Source of the DNA: Hirundichthys speculiger
Lineage: Eukaryota > Chordata > Actinopteri > Beloniformes > Exocoetidae
DNA length: 64,000 bases
Reading direction: 5' to 3'
Assembly: GCA_018398805.1 (NCBI GenBank)
Contig: JAGFBZ010002566.1
Location: 26,113-90,112 of the forward strand
This document shows, in pieces, positions 20,940-33,500 of this stretch. Each line of letters starts with the position of its first letter. Position 1 is the stretch's first letter. Made by a program: the position numbers and the translations under genes. The notes under the pieces are model-generated. The model was not told the origin of the DNA, made no database searches, and saw only the letters and a list, made by a program, of their open reading frames with translations.

Positions 20940-22130
20940 TCAAGTTGACTTTATTAATACCCGTAGGTAGATTTGTTTTGCAGTAGGAGAAGGCATCTCA
21001 CACACAACCTTTATCGTCATTAATTTAACACAGGACAAAAACAATGAACAGGTTTTAAGGCAGCACAAGACAGACATGGCAGGTACTCACAATGCTCACT
21101 GAACAGGATAAAAGTAGATGTTGCCTACAAGGCCAAGAACAGTAAAATAGAGAAAAAAAACCAAGGTCAGGGTTTCTAATAAATAGAAATAAATAAATTA
21201 AAAGCAGGATAGACCTCATCAATAAATAAAATGCGTTAAGATTTGTTAAAAGAGAGACAGCAGCAGGGATGAAGCTGTTCCTATAGCGTGTGGTCCTACT
21301 TCTCGGGACTATAAATCTGCGTCCTGATGGCAGTAGCTGGAACTCACTCGCTAAGGGATGGGAGGCATCATTGGGGATGGAGCCGGCGAGCCGCTGCAGC
21401 TGCTTCACGTACAGCGACTCCAGACCCGGCTGTGTTTCCCCTTTCAGCCGCCCTGACCATTTAATGATCTGGTTGAGTGAGCTCCTTTCTTTTAGGGGCA
21501 GGTTTCAGAACCATGATGCTAATGAAAAAGTTAAAACAGATTCAATAAAAGCATGATAAAAAAGTGTCATCATGGTCCTATCTACGTTAAAACGGGACAA
21601 CTTCCTCAGACAGAACAGCCGCTGGTGTCCCTTCCTGCTCACAGCTTCACAGTTCTCTTTAAATTTCAGGGACGAGTCAATGATTGTCCCCAGATATTTA
21701 TAAGACTGGACTTGTTCAATGACTTGTCCCTTAATCCTAACAGGTTCAGGTGTTTTGGCATTTCTCCTGAAATCAATTGTCATGTCTTTAGTCTTTGTCA
21801 AATTGATCTGTAAGTGTGATTGTTCACACCACTTGACAAAGTTGTCAACAACAAGGCCGTGGTCCTTTTCATTTCCCTGCAGCAGGCTAACAATCACAGA
21901 GTCTGCATACTTTAAAATAAAGCAGTTGTTAAAAGTGCTCTGACACATATTAGTGTATAAGGTGAATAACAAGGGTGAGAGCACACACCCTTATGGTGAG
22001 CCTGTGGAGGAACACATTTTGTCAGATAAAAACCCATTAACTCTGACTCTCTGCGTCCTGATTGTTAAAAAGTTTAAAATCCAGCCCACAAGATTTGTAC
22101 TCAAGTTAAAATGTTCTAAAAGCCTCTAGA
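20940..22130 (-). mobile_element. LINE (Rex1/L2/CR1 type), 5'-truncated
   Basis: The minus strand reads the reverse transcriptase from ILNFLTIRTQRVRVN through SSTGSP*GCVLSPLLFTLYTN (one TAA in the catalytic loop), ILKYADSVIV (the usual ADD is ADS), HLQINLTKTKDMTIDFRRN and YKYLGTIIDSSLKF, to a connection region and a 3' end near 20940. The altered active site and the stop show it is dead. Not the same subfamily as the fragment at 11955-13110. Confidence 0.82.
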
Positions 22131-22424
22131 AGAAGTAATGGATGCAAAGAAAAGTGGATGAAAGCAAAGTTACTTTTCAACAGCAGCAGCTGGAATAAGT
22201 CTCAACCTCAGTTCTTGTGTTTAATAGTTTAGTATATTCTATAACTGCTCAGGCCACTAAATGCTGATCTTTCATTCTTTTAGATGTGATGCAACAATCC
22301 CTCCTAAAGTATTAAATAAAAAAAGGAATAAAAAACTAACGACAATGTGATCTTCTAAGTAGTTATTTGTGTGTGTCTGTCAAAATTAATTTATATAATA
22401 ATTACTATAACAAATACTTCCCTG

Positions 22425-22960
22425 AGATGGTTTCTGACAGTTTGTGCAGAAATTCTTTGGTAAAGCAAACTGATTTACTCAGCAGCTGTCTGGACGGCTG
22501 GTCTCAGATGATCTTGGAGGTGAAGATGCTGAATGTGGAGGTCCTGGGCTGGTGTGGTTACAGTTATGAGGCCGGTTGGATGTACTGGCAAATCCTCTGA
22601 AACCCCTTAGGAAACGGCTCATGGTAGAGAAGTGAACATTCAGTTCACAGGCAACAGCTCTGGTGGACATTCCTGCAGTCAGCCATGCCAACCGCACGCT
22701 CCCTCAAAACGTGCAACATCTGTGGCTTTGTGCTGTGTGATAACACAGCACATTTTTTAAGAGTTATTGTGGCCGGCCTCAGGCACACCTGTGCAATAAT
22801 CACGCTGTCTAATCAGCACCTTGATATGCCACACCTGTGAGGTGGATGGATTATCTCAGCAAAGGAGAAGGGCTCACTAACACAGATTTAGACAGATTTG
22901 TGGACTTCCTGTCTTGGTTCTTGAAAACAGGCCTCTTCGGTTCTAACAAACTGGTGGAGA
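22425..22960 (-). mobile_element. Tc1/mariner-like element remnant
   Basis: The minus strand encodes RLAWLTAGMSTRAVACELN and FSTMSRFLRGF, the N-terminal DNA-binding region of a Tc1-like transposase, then proline-rich degraded sequence. Downstream (22740-22960) it shares CACACCTGTGAGG and CTCACTAACACAGATTTA with the 1345-1960 copy. The catalytic part is gone. Confidence 0.65.
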
Positions 22961-25200
22961 GTATCAGGCTCATAAGGTCTGGTCCAGTGATGTGGACTCA
23001 AAGGGGCATGGGGAGAACTCAGACAGGAGAAGTGGTCCCTCGACCCCATATACCCCGGGTCAACCCGGTACACAGCGGGCTCAAATCCAAGCAGCCCAAC
23101 AGCCCACATGAACCAGTAGCACCAGTAACCAGATAATAACCTGTTGGTTATTATCTGCAGTTTGAGAGCAACCAGCTATCTGGGAGCTCTTTGAGTTCTG
23201 TTAAGGGAACTGAAACACTTTACGATCCATGGTGATGTGCTCATCTCCTACATCACACAGGAAAGCAAGATACATTTATGAATTAAAAAAAAGGATCAAT
23301 TTCAAGTTTCTTCTGAAATCTATTCTGGAAAAAATACTGATGGTTTGAGCAGATAAAAGCAGAATCTGTGGAGGAATTTACAAGAGATAAAGGGTGGGAT
23401 TAAATAAGTACTTTTCTTCTGCTCAATCCTTTTCAAATATGTCAGTTTTATATTGGTCCTTTTTTGTATATTAAATGTTTTGTTTTATTGATTGTTTATT
23501 TGTATGTTTGTTTTGGTGACACACATTCAGAAAAAAAGGGAGACATCTTTCATCACATTATTCACTGCTAAACCCTAAACAACCCACAGTGATCACCTGG
23601 AGAGTAAGTAATTTAATTTATGTAGTTGTTTTTGCCAAATGAAAGGAAAACAATTAAAATTCCACCACTTATCCTGTGAACTCAGATGACGTGCAGAGTT
23701 CAACATGTTGAAACTTTATTTAATAAAGAAATGCTGAGGTGAACCTTACAATGTTTGTTGTAAGGTTAATTTAAAATAAAGTTTAATTTACATTGCTTTC
23801 AGGACTTCATTACCCATAAGGCTGTGTGACTGCATGTTAAAAAGGTGCTAAAGGAGATGTTTTGTACACCTTTTGTGTACAAGTCATCCACTTCTCATCC
23901 TCGCTTGAGGATGTCACTTTCTAATTGACTGCAGTAACGGTGTGGTGTGTGTGTGTGTGTTGTGTTTAAATGTGGGCATATCGTACTCACAAGCATACAC
24001 TCAAACTGTGCTCTAATTGTGTTCTGGTGAGGCAGTCAATCGGCTGTTAAACAACAGGCTGGAATACGACTGAGGTGCAAAATGGAGTTTTATTCTCCAA
24101 GTCTGCATGCAGATTCAGAGAGGTCATTACAGAGGGCTGGATCATTCAGAATGACAAGTGGCAAAAGGCGTACAGTTCATCTTAAACATCAGTGGAAAAC
24201 AAGGAGACCTTGAGCAAAACTGTCTAGACGCCTACAAGTCAAAACTAACAAATCACGGCCTTCGAACAGACAGGAGTCGAGACCAGAAGTCATGGACTCA
24301 TGACACAGCAATTTAGTCTCAAAATGCAATTTTTAATATCACAGTGTGGATGGGGGGGGGGGGGGGGGGGGTAGTTTGTGGTTGGTCATGTCTGTTGCAT
24401 TGATTCTCTTGGATCTTGTAACTTGTGCTGTGTGTGGTGGCATGTGGTCATTTGTGGTGTAACACGTCACAATTGGACAACTAGTTTCTACTTCTGCTTT
24501 TTTGTAATCGGTTTTGTTTCGTGTTTTTCACAAATGACTCTCTTGTAGGTGTTGCAATTTTGTATTAATCCTCATGAGTGAGAATATCCGTTTGCGTTGA
24601 AGCAAAAGCCCTTCAGGATATCTGGCTCTGCCATTTGTGCATTTTATCTGCAGTATTTGTGGATACCTGAGCATGATATCACTTCACCATGTTTTAATGT
24701 CTGAAGTTTAAATTCTTTGTGACTTCAGTTTTCTTTCTACTTTTAGTGATGGGTTCAGTCGTGCTATTTTCAGTGCTTTATTACTGTTAGGCTTCGTTTC
24801 CATGTTGGCTTTTAGTGGAGGGAACACAAGATCCTATGGGAGAAGTGACCCAAAAGTTGGATTTCCCAATGAGAAGAACCAGATGCCTAATTTTTCTTTT
24901 CAAGTCTGCTTAATCTAGACCAGTGCTTCTCAATTATTTTCTGCTTTTTTTTTTGTTTGTTTTTATTTTTCTTGAAGGATATTAGGTTGACAGGAGTCTG
25001 GTTTCTGGGAAATGCATATTTTAGACTTTGCATGTTGTTTTTTTTTTTTAAGTGAGATTTTACATGCATGCATATCTTGCTATGTGAGAAGGAAAATATC
25101 TATGCTTAGCATAGCATATCTATACTATGTCTTGCTTTTTTTTGTTTATTCAAATTTTGAATTTTGCAATCTTTGTCTTTAAGGCCATGTGAACTCTCCC
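22961..25200. other. Intergenic, no gene recognised
   Basis: Non-coding. A G20 run lies at about 24353-24372. A segment at 23855-23945 (CAAGTCATCCACTTCTC, GAGGATGTCACTTTCTAA, GACTGCAGTAAC) recurs at 44795-44880. Confidence 0.4.
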
Positions 25201-25214
25201 TACATATAGGAGGA

Positions 25215-25380
25215 TCCATATGGGCGGTCATCTTATATCAGCCCTGATGAAGGCCCACAGGCCGCAATGTGCCGGCTATAGTTTTTAACTTTTTAACTTG
25301 TTTGGCCATGCTGGAATAAAGACTTTTTAACCTCTGCCCTCCTCTGAGTGCCTCAGTTTCTACAAGAAACTAGGAGTTGG
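25215..25380 (+). repeat. Penelope-like or hammerhead-motif repeat
   Basis: CCTGATGAAGGCCCACAGGC resembles the CTGATGA core plus a GGCC...GGCC helix of hammerhead motifs carried by Penelope-like retroelements. The expected GAAAC is degraded to GCAAT. It ends in AATAAAGAC. Recognition rests on memory of this widespread motif. Confidence 0.35.
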
Positions 25381-27430
25381 ATCCCTATACTTATGAGCAC
25401 CAGATGTAAGGACAGAAGACCATCGATACCCATGCAGGACTCCAAGCTTGTTTTTTTAATTATATATATATTTTTTACTATAGACCCATATGTAGTGGGA
25501 TAATCTTTTCCATTTACTTGGTGTTACCATGGTGAATTGCAGAGTCGGGGCTCCATTGATGATGACTTATGTCACAGTAACTTGGGGTCAACATACTCAG
25601 TCTGAACACCTGTTCTGAAATGAACAGCTTGTTGAATCTCTTTCCTGAAACAGACCCCTGCTGTTTTGATGAAGACAGCAAGCTGGATGCAACATGGAAA
25701 AACAAAGCTGTCAGATGAGGAATGAAGGGGAGAAGTGACTGAAAACCGCACAACAACTCTACTTTCTGAATAACTAAAGCACATTTACTTCAGACTGGTG
25801 TGTCAGAAGCTGAACACAGATTTAAACGTCTGACGGGCTGCACGCCAGCTCACATTTGAGTATCTGACTGTTTTTTTTAGAGCCAAACCCACAGGCAGAG
25901 CGGACAGCGTACGTCCTGATATGAAAGAGAAGGGAGGAGAAATTTAGACACACAAACAAGTTCCTCATTTTCAAGTAAACCCATGCGCTGGTTTAGAGGG
26001 TACCATCACTTCTAACAACGCTGACTTTTCTGCAGACGTCACAACAATGTAAGTCATTATATCTCTTAAAAATCCCACTTAGCAAAAAGATAGTTTGAAG
26101 TTCCATGATGCTTTGATTTGAGATTTAAATGAATTATTTTACAAAGCTGGAAGGTAAAAAAAAACAAGTGAGAGTTCCATTCCAAGAAGTTAGATATTTC
26201 TTTAAGCAAATTTACGGTCCATTATGTTTTGTAGACTGCAGATATAAAGTCTACTGTTTAATTTTTTTATGTTCCTGCCATAGTTTTGGAAAAATTTAAC
26301 ACTGCAGCTGAACTTAATTAACCTACCAAAGAAATTTATGATTTAAAGGTTTTTTTCCAAATGCTATCATGTTTAAATCCAAAAAATGACTTTTCAATCG
26401 TGTATTTATTTAGTTTTAAGGGGAAATATAGCTTCTTGATACCTTTATCTGTGACTTTGAACACAAATGAGTGATATTATTCTTAATATCTCCATGGAAA
26501 TAAACCATTAAATTCAGCTGAAAATGCATCTTCTCCATCACAGCCATTAACGTGCTGGTACCTTGAGAGGTTGCTGGCTTGAAGGATGGTGATGCTAATA
26601 CCCCACCTGTTTATGGTCTTGTGCCTGCTATTGGCTTTAAAAACAATATTGTTGACCAGGTCAATGACTGATTCATGATCTGATTAACAAAAGGGGAATA
26701 TGATGCTCCATTTCATTTCACCTGTTACGTCTGTTTGGTTATCAGATATAACAACACACCTCAGTGCTGTAAGATCCACCAAAAAGATATAAGAATGACT
26801 TCCAGCTAAACTATAAAATGTCTGGTCCGGTCCAGCGATAAGTTTTGCTTTCGCGAAAAATGGTGAATAAGGAAGTCCTTCCAAATCCAGCTGACTCCTG
26901 AATCACTGCCATGATGACTTTTTTTTCAATACTTCCTTATAACAGTATGTGTCTTTTTGGAAAATATGTGTTCAGAAACTGGATGCCACTCTGTATAATT
27001 TCTCCTTTGGTTATTCTCACTTCTCCATATTTGCAACTTTAAGTTATGTTTAGTGTGAAGTGTCTTCTGTGTTTTTCTTTCCCTTCCCTCTCTGCTGCGT
27101 CAGCTGCATATTATCTCTTCCCCTCCTCTATTCCAATCCAGGCAGTAAAAGGAAGTGAAAGGTTCTTACACAAACAAGTGAAAATACTTTTTCATATTAA
27201 GCTTGATCTATCATGAAACTGTTGATCTTTTGGTGTTTTTGTGATTTTTGTCTTTGGATTATTTTATTAAAACCTAGGATAGAATTTCAGCAAACTTTCA
27301 GCAAAAGGAATATTTACAGAAAAATGCAAATTGTGATAATAAAATATTTTGTGTAAATATTCCATGGAGTTGAATTGTTCTGTTCATAATGTTTTTTTCT
27401 AGTCCAACTATTATATATTTCAATACGTGT
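25381..27430. other. Intergenic, relics of duplicated gene flank
   Basis: 26140-26240 resembles 9930-10050, upstream of gene A. No coding exon is supported. A weak match at 25775 to the V-set exon end was not accepted. Confidence 0.35.
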
Positions 27431-27530
27431 GTAATTGTGTTTGCACTGTGTGCCCTTTCCCGTTGCTTTAACTTTATATATTTCTCAATTGTGGGATAAA
27501 TAAAGGATTATCTAATGTTATTTTATCTTA
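27430..27530 (+). repeat. LINE 3'-end tail
   Basis: TTGTGGGATAAATAAAGGATTATC is the typical 3' end of fish L2/CR1/Rex1-type retroposons. No coding part remains. Confidence 0.45.
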
Positions 27531-27899
27531 GATAACACCTTTTACTGGGATATATGACATGTACTGGGTTATTTCAAGGTCTTAATTAGATTTTTTTTTG
27601 AGTTGGCTCCAGTAACATATGACTTAAGTAACATACTTTGAAAGTTAGTATGAATTGAAGCTGAAGATGAGCACTCTGATCTACCTGGATACTCTCTGTT
27701 GGACTGAAAGGCATCTGAAAGGCAACATCAAAAGACAAGACAAGGGGAGGGGAAGGAGGACACAGCGACAGCGTGTCAGACACAGACTTCAATGAATTCG
27801 TACATGCTTGTGGGAGAGAAAAAAGCTTGAGTATCGATCTTTTTACATGAGTATCATTCGATATCAATACCAGCGTTGGTATCAATATTATCGATATTT

Positions 27900-28313
27900 G
27901 AATCGATCTGCCTACCTCTACTTTCCACATTTTTCTTTAAAAAAAAAATCTGAAACATACAGTGCATTATAAATACATTTAAAACGAAATGTGTAACTTG
28001 AGATAATTAAAATAGTCTTCAGTTGCATATTCAGTTGCAGTGCAGATGTAATAACTTTTGAGTGTGTCTATTTTGCTCTGTATGAGAGTATGAGTATGTG
28101 AGAAATGTTGGACAGAGTTGTAAATGTCTGATTCAGTAAAGTAACAATTCAAGTAATAAATAACCACAATAAGGAATAAACATCTCTGTGTGATTAAATC
28201 TAAATCAGAAGGCATATAAGGCTATATTTTAAAATTTGTCATCATGGTGGTACTCAGAGAGCTGAACAGTTTCTCAGGTGGTACGCAGTATTACAAGTTT
28301 GAGAACCACTGTG
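27900..28313. mobile_element. hAT-type MITE, left end missing
   Basis: Shares ACATACAGTGCATTATAAATA and the right end GGTACTCAGAGAGCTGAACA ... GTTTGAGAACCACTG with the MITEs at 5938-6723 and 35775-36048. Confidence 0.65.
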
Positions 28314-28329
28314 CTAGAAGATCTCTCAT

Positions 28330-28790
28330 CATGGGCGGAGTTTGCGGGGGGGGGCAGGGGGAGCATTGCTCCCCCTGGTTGCTGAAATATGTAATTGCAT
28401 TGTCAATGAACTGGCAAAAATAAATAAATGTTTTTGACCGTAATGTTTTTTTTAAGTCCAAAATAAACTGCAGTATATTGTGACAGTTAAATGAATCATG
28501 TTATATTTTGTTTCTTAATACATTTAACGTCATTAACATTAACATTTATAACATCTACTGTGTACTGTATCCTGTTGCAACTACTGGTTTTGAACATCAT
28601 CTAATCTTGGACTTCATGGTTTCGTGGTGAGTGTATCTTGGGTGCCATCATGTGCGCACGAGTTTGCACATATGTCTGCATGCGCGCCGGTTTGCATGCA
28701 TGCGCGCCGGTTCGCGTGAGAGTGCGCCCGTTTGTTGAAAGTGCTTAACAATTTTTGCCCCCCCGACGCAAAAGTCAAACTACGCCTATG
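28330..28790. mobile_element. hAT-type MITE with 8-bp target duplication
   Basis: Ends CATGGGCGGAGTTTG and the complement of CATAGGCGTAGTTTG. The flanking TCTCTCAT at 28322-28329 and 28791-28798 is an exact 8-bp duplication. The interior has G/C runs and (GCGCGCCGGTT)-like repeats; non-coding. Confidence 0.82.
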
Positions 28791-28803
28791 TCTCTCATCA
28801 GTT

Positions 28804-29575
28804 AATTGACCTTTCGGTAAGCGCCGCCCCCTTCCTGGTTACTGTTGCTAGGTCGGACATTCTCGCTGCTCCTCCATTAAAGACAATGTTATTTTGCCAT
28901 TTTTCCAATGTGTATCATCAGTGTTAATATTATACTATAACAACACCATGGAAATATAATGATAATATAAGTTATCTGTTAGCATTAGCTCTGGTCCATA
29001 GGTCTGTCCCACACCAGAGCTATGTTAACATCAGACAGTCGCAGCATTGTATTAATGTAATTGATAAAGTGGCGTTAACATCACTGGCCTCACCTTATAC
29101 CTAACAAAATAAATATCCAGGGCCATATATATTTGTAGACAACAAGGCAGGCTTATAGGTGGCTAGCGAGTTAGCTGGAATGCTAACGGAGAGATGTTTT
29201 CACTCATCACCCTCCCTGCTGCTAAATCATATTACTTTTACTAAACAGTGGTTAAATCAATCATCTACTAAACAAAGCTAACTTACCTTGGAGTAAATGG
29301 ACGCAACTTAACCCACAGCCTGCATTCTCCAGCGTTTGTTTTGGTTTGGGAAAGGGAATGAAAATGTCCCTCCAAACGTTCTGGACACCTCGAGTCACTG
29401 TTGCAGGTCCCCAGCAGCAATATTCTACCACGGTGTTATTCTAGTGTAATGTAAATACGGTTGATAGGCATCGGAAAAATGGCAAAATAACATTGTCCTT
29501 AATGGAGGAGCAGCGAGAATGTCCGACCTAACAACAGTAACTAGGGAGGGGGCGGTGCTTACCGAAAGGTCAATT
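28804..29575. mobile_element. Non-autonomous TIR element, family X, copy 2
   Basis: Complete copy with inverted ends AATTGACCTTTCGGTAAGC that stay complementary for about 150 bases. The interior repeats TAGCATTAGCTCTGGTCCAT from copy 1 (4114-4915). No open frame of note. Confidence 0.75.
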
Positions 29576-30320
29576 CATTACTGAAACACGAACAGCCCAT
29601 GCTGGTTGTCTTATCAGTGTCCACTTCAACAAATCCTCATAACCACACAGGACAAAGACATCAACTTCTATCAGATCATAACATCTCAGTGCATGAAGAT
29701 ATGTCCTCAGATTCACAAAGTACTGCCTAAAAAGCAATACTAGGAGCATCTTTCAATCACATATTATCACATTATGTCAGCAATGGATATGTAGCAATGC
29801 AAAATTAATATCAATGAAATCAATACAAAACAGAAATCAATCTCTACTAAACAAGCTATTACCTTGATAATGCAACTAAACTGCATTTCAGTTTGTTTGG
29901 TTTGGGAAAGGGAATAAAATGTCCCTCCAGTGGACACCTCGAGTCATGTTGCAGATCCCCGCAGCAATATCTACCATGGAGTTATTCTAGTGTAATGAAA
30001 TACGGTGATAGGCATCGGAAAAATGGCAAAATAACATTGTCCTTAATGGAGGAGTAGCGAGAATGTCCGACCTAACAACAGTAACTAGGGAGGGGGCGGT
30101 GCTTACCGAAAGGTCAATTCATTACTGAAACACGAACAGCCCATGCTGGTTGTCTTATCAGTGTCCACTTCAACAATCCTCATAACCACACAGGACAAAT
30201 ACATCAACTTCTATCAGATCATAACATCTCAGACAGACAAACTGCACGTGAAGATATTCAGCTCAGATTCACAAAGTTACTGCACATATTACCAAGAACA
30301 ATGATAGGAGCATACTTTAA
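29330..30320 (+). repeat. Near-tandem duplication of about 450 bp
   Basis: 29330-29790 (right part of family X element plus flank) is repeated at about 29885-30320. The second copy differs mainly by missing single bases. This may be a real duplication or two noisy versions of one locus left in the assembly. Confidence 0.6.
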
Positions 30321-30479
30321 ATTTCACAATTTATCCTGTGATGTCAGATGGCATGTGCAAATGTACTTTAAATCCTTTTAAAGTCACATTTGATTTTATA
30401 ATTTATTTCTCAAATGGATTAAAAAGCAGCAGAAGTGAACTCTCTCATGTGTGATCTACAGACTCCTTTAAACACAAAG

Positions 30480-30525
30480 ATGGCTGGAGCTCTGCTTTTC
30501 CTTCTCACAGGCTGTCTGATGTGGG
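30480..30525 (+). CDS. Gene B exon 1, signal peptide
   Basis: MAGALLFLLTGCLMW, then donor GGTGAGTT. Preceded by an acceptor-like ATCTACAG at 30454-30461. An upstream in-frame ATG at 30435 would add 15 residues; the 30480 start matches gene A. Confidence 0.8.
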
Positions 30526-33500
30526 GTGAGTTATCAGTCACTAACATTTGGTTTGTAAAAAGATTACAAAAAGTTTACTATGCAGTTTTGGTTTCTATTA
30601 TATGTTTTGACATAAATGCTTAATTTCAATCTGACATTCCAAGAAAAACTGAGAGGAAATTTGTCATAAACAATTAATAGAACGGCAGAAGACTGTTATG
30701 CCTTATACTATATCTTCTTTAAATGTTGCTGTTTTCTTTTTCTCTTTTTATGTTTGTTTCAGGCGGCTCTTGTGGAAAGTTTCAAATTTCTATGGTGCAA
30801 ACTGCACAGGTCATGCCTGGATCCACCCTAACCATCCCCTGCTCCTTTGACATAGACAGCAATTATCAAGACTCGTTAAATTCCAATTGTGAAGCAGTAT
30901 GGAAAAGTAAAGATGAAGAATTCCTCAGCGGAGACAAGACAAAGCTAAGCACAATTGAAAGAATGGCAGGAGACTTGACAAAGAAGAACTGCACCACAAC
31001 CTTCCACTAACTTGTGTCCTCATCACTCTGATACATATTACTTCAGACTGGAATGTCCCAACTCTCTGAAATATTCCTTTAAAGACACACCTGTGAATAT
31101 TTTGGTCAGAGGTAGGTTTTAATAATTATTCACAAATAATTTAAAGGCAAGTTATACTGGTGGTGAATGTTTTAATTAGGGCTGTGCAACAATTAAAATT
31201 TTTAAATCATGATTAATCGCATGATTTCCCTGATTAATCGTGATTAATCGCACTGTATACGCAAAATAAAATAATGAATTCAAAAGTGTAAAGTGCACTT
31301 TTATTTAAATGTTCTGCTGCCATATGAACTAAAGTGTCATAACATTTGTTGTTCAAACATTTTTAACATCAGCACTTGTCAGTAACACATATTTAGTGTA
31401 AATCTCATCTAAAAAAATGTCAAATAAAATAAAGCTTATTGCCACTGCCACATTAAAACAGGCAATTTCTGAGGTAACAGCAGAAACTTTTAATGGGGAG
31501 TTCAACTTGGGAGTAGTTACAAATAAAAATAATTTTAAACAAAATAAAATGTCACTTTTCAGTTAAAATTAAAGTGACATTTTTATTGTTTTTCATTTTT
31601 TAATCTAACACAAAAAGGAAAAAAAAGGCTTTTTTTTATACATATATTTCAATTTTAGGCTTAAATCAGAAATATGAAATGAAAAAACTGACCAGGGAAC
31701 TGAATTTGTTTTTTATATTTAATTGGAAATGGCTTCGTGCACGGCAGTTCAGGTAGCATGGCGGCACTGGAATCACATACTTTGCAATATTGTGAAAATC
31801 TGGATGAAAAAGATTGAACCAAAGAACTCTCCAGCTCTGCGTCTCCTCAGATCATGAGGAGCACAGAATTTTCTGATGCTTATTTTCGAGCATTACAGGA
31901 TATCCATCTGCTGCTGAATAAGCCCTTGATCAGACTACCGTATTGGCCCGAATATGGGACGATATTTTAATCTAGAAGTCATATTTTCAAAAATGGGGGT
32001 CGTTTTATAATTGAGGACTGGACTTTCTGTTGTCATTACACATCGGTGCCAATAGATGGAGCCGCACTAAAGTAACCAGTAAAAGAACAGCACGACAGTG
32101 AACACATGGAGCAGATCTGATGTAAAATGGAGGAATGACACGATCGTCTTGAACAAAGAGGTTTTAAAGTTTTGTTGCAGTTGATTGTTTTTGTTAATAT
32201 TGCTACCTGAGTTGCTACCCAAACTGTAAAGTATACAGATTTTTACCGCTGTCCGTTTTAGCTTGTCCGCACGTTTACCTGCCAATTTTCCGGTTCCGCA
32301 GCAGCCAGTAACAGACTTTTCAAAACAAAAGCATGTGAGCAACATGTGTTAACGCGCGATAAAATAAATGTTGGCGTTAATAAATTAATGAGTTAACGCG
32401 ATAATAACGCGTTAACTTGCCCAGCCCTAGTTTTAATACATAATAATTATATTAAAAAGGAAGACAAAAAAGCAGGAAAAAGTTTCTTATTCATCAAGTA
32501 ATGAACGTGTCTCTACCTTCCAGCTGATTCTTCCACACTGACTCTAAAACCGTCCAGGCTGGAGGTGAAGGAGGGAACCTCAGTGAGTCTGAGCTGCTCT
32601 GCTCCAGCTGCCTGTCTTTCTCCTCCAACTCTGACATGGACCTCCAGCCTGGATGACAGTCAGAGGACCCTGCAGGAGAATCAGAACAGAACTGAAGTAG
32701 TGATCTCTGTTCTTAACTTCACTGCTTCTCACCTCAATCACGGACAGAAAATCTCCTGCTCAGCCTTCTACAAGAAACCAGATGGAAGTCCTCTAGAGTC
32801 TGTTACAAAAGGTTTAACGGCTGTGATTTCATGTAAGTTTTATTTGTCAAGTTTATTTCTGTAGAACATTCAAAACAACATAACAAAGAAACAATATCTA
32901 CTGAAATTATATAGAAAAAAACAACAACAGTACTATCATAAAACAATAAGTAAATAATTACTTAGAAGCCAAGGTATCATGCTCAGTGTGGAGAAAAAAC
33001 CAATGAGAGGTTTGTTTGAAACAAAGATTCAAAATGACCAGTGGCCTGGGCAGATCTTCTATTAAAAGGTAGACTGTTCCACAATTTGGGAGCAACAACA
33101 GAAAAATCAGCTCTGATTTTTCATTTAGATGGGACAGTGAAAGTTTAAAAGCTCAGACAAATAGGGTGGCGTCATACTGTTAAGACTCTTAAAAACAAGT
33201 GATTAAAATCTTCCTGAACTGGACAGGAAGCCAGTGAAGGGAAACCAGCGCAGGAGTGATGCGCTCATGCTGTTTCTTTCCTTTCAGAGGGCGAGCTGCT
33301 GCGTTCTGAATAGTTGTAAAGGACAGAGCAGCAACTGACCAGTCCCAGAGAGTTAGATTAATTTAATCAGCAGGTCGATTTGATCCCCCCCCTTGGGGAT
33401 CAATAAAGTGTATCTTATCTTATCTTATCTTATCTTATCTTATCTTAATGAATGCATGAATAACTCTCTCAAAGTCTGCAGTAGGACGATAGGCTTTTAC

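Noticed and set aside
25770..25815. Short match to the distal V-set exon (ACATTTACTTCAGACTGG)
   Set aside because: Only about 25 bases agree, without neighbouring codons or splice sites.
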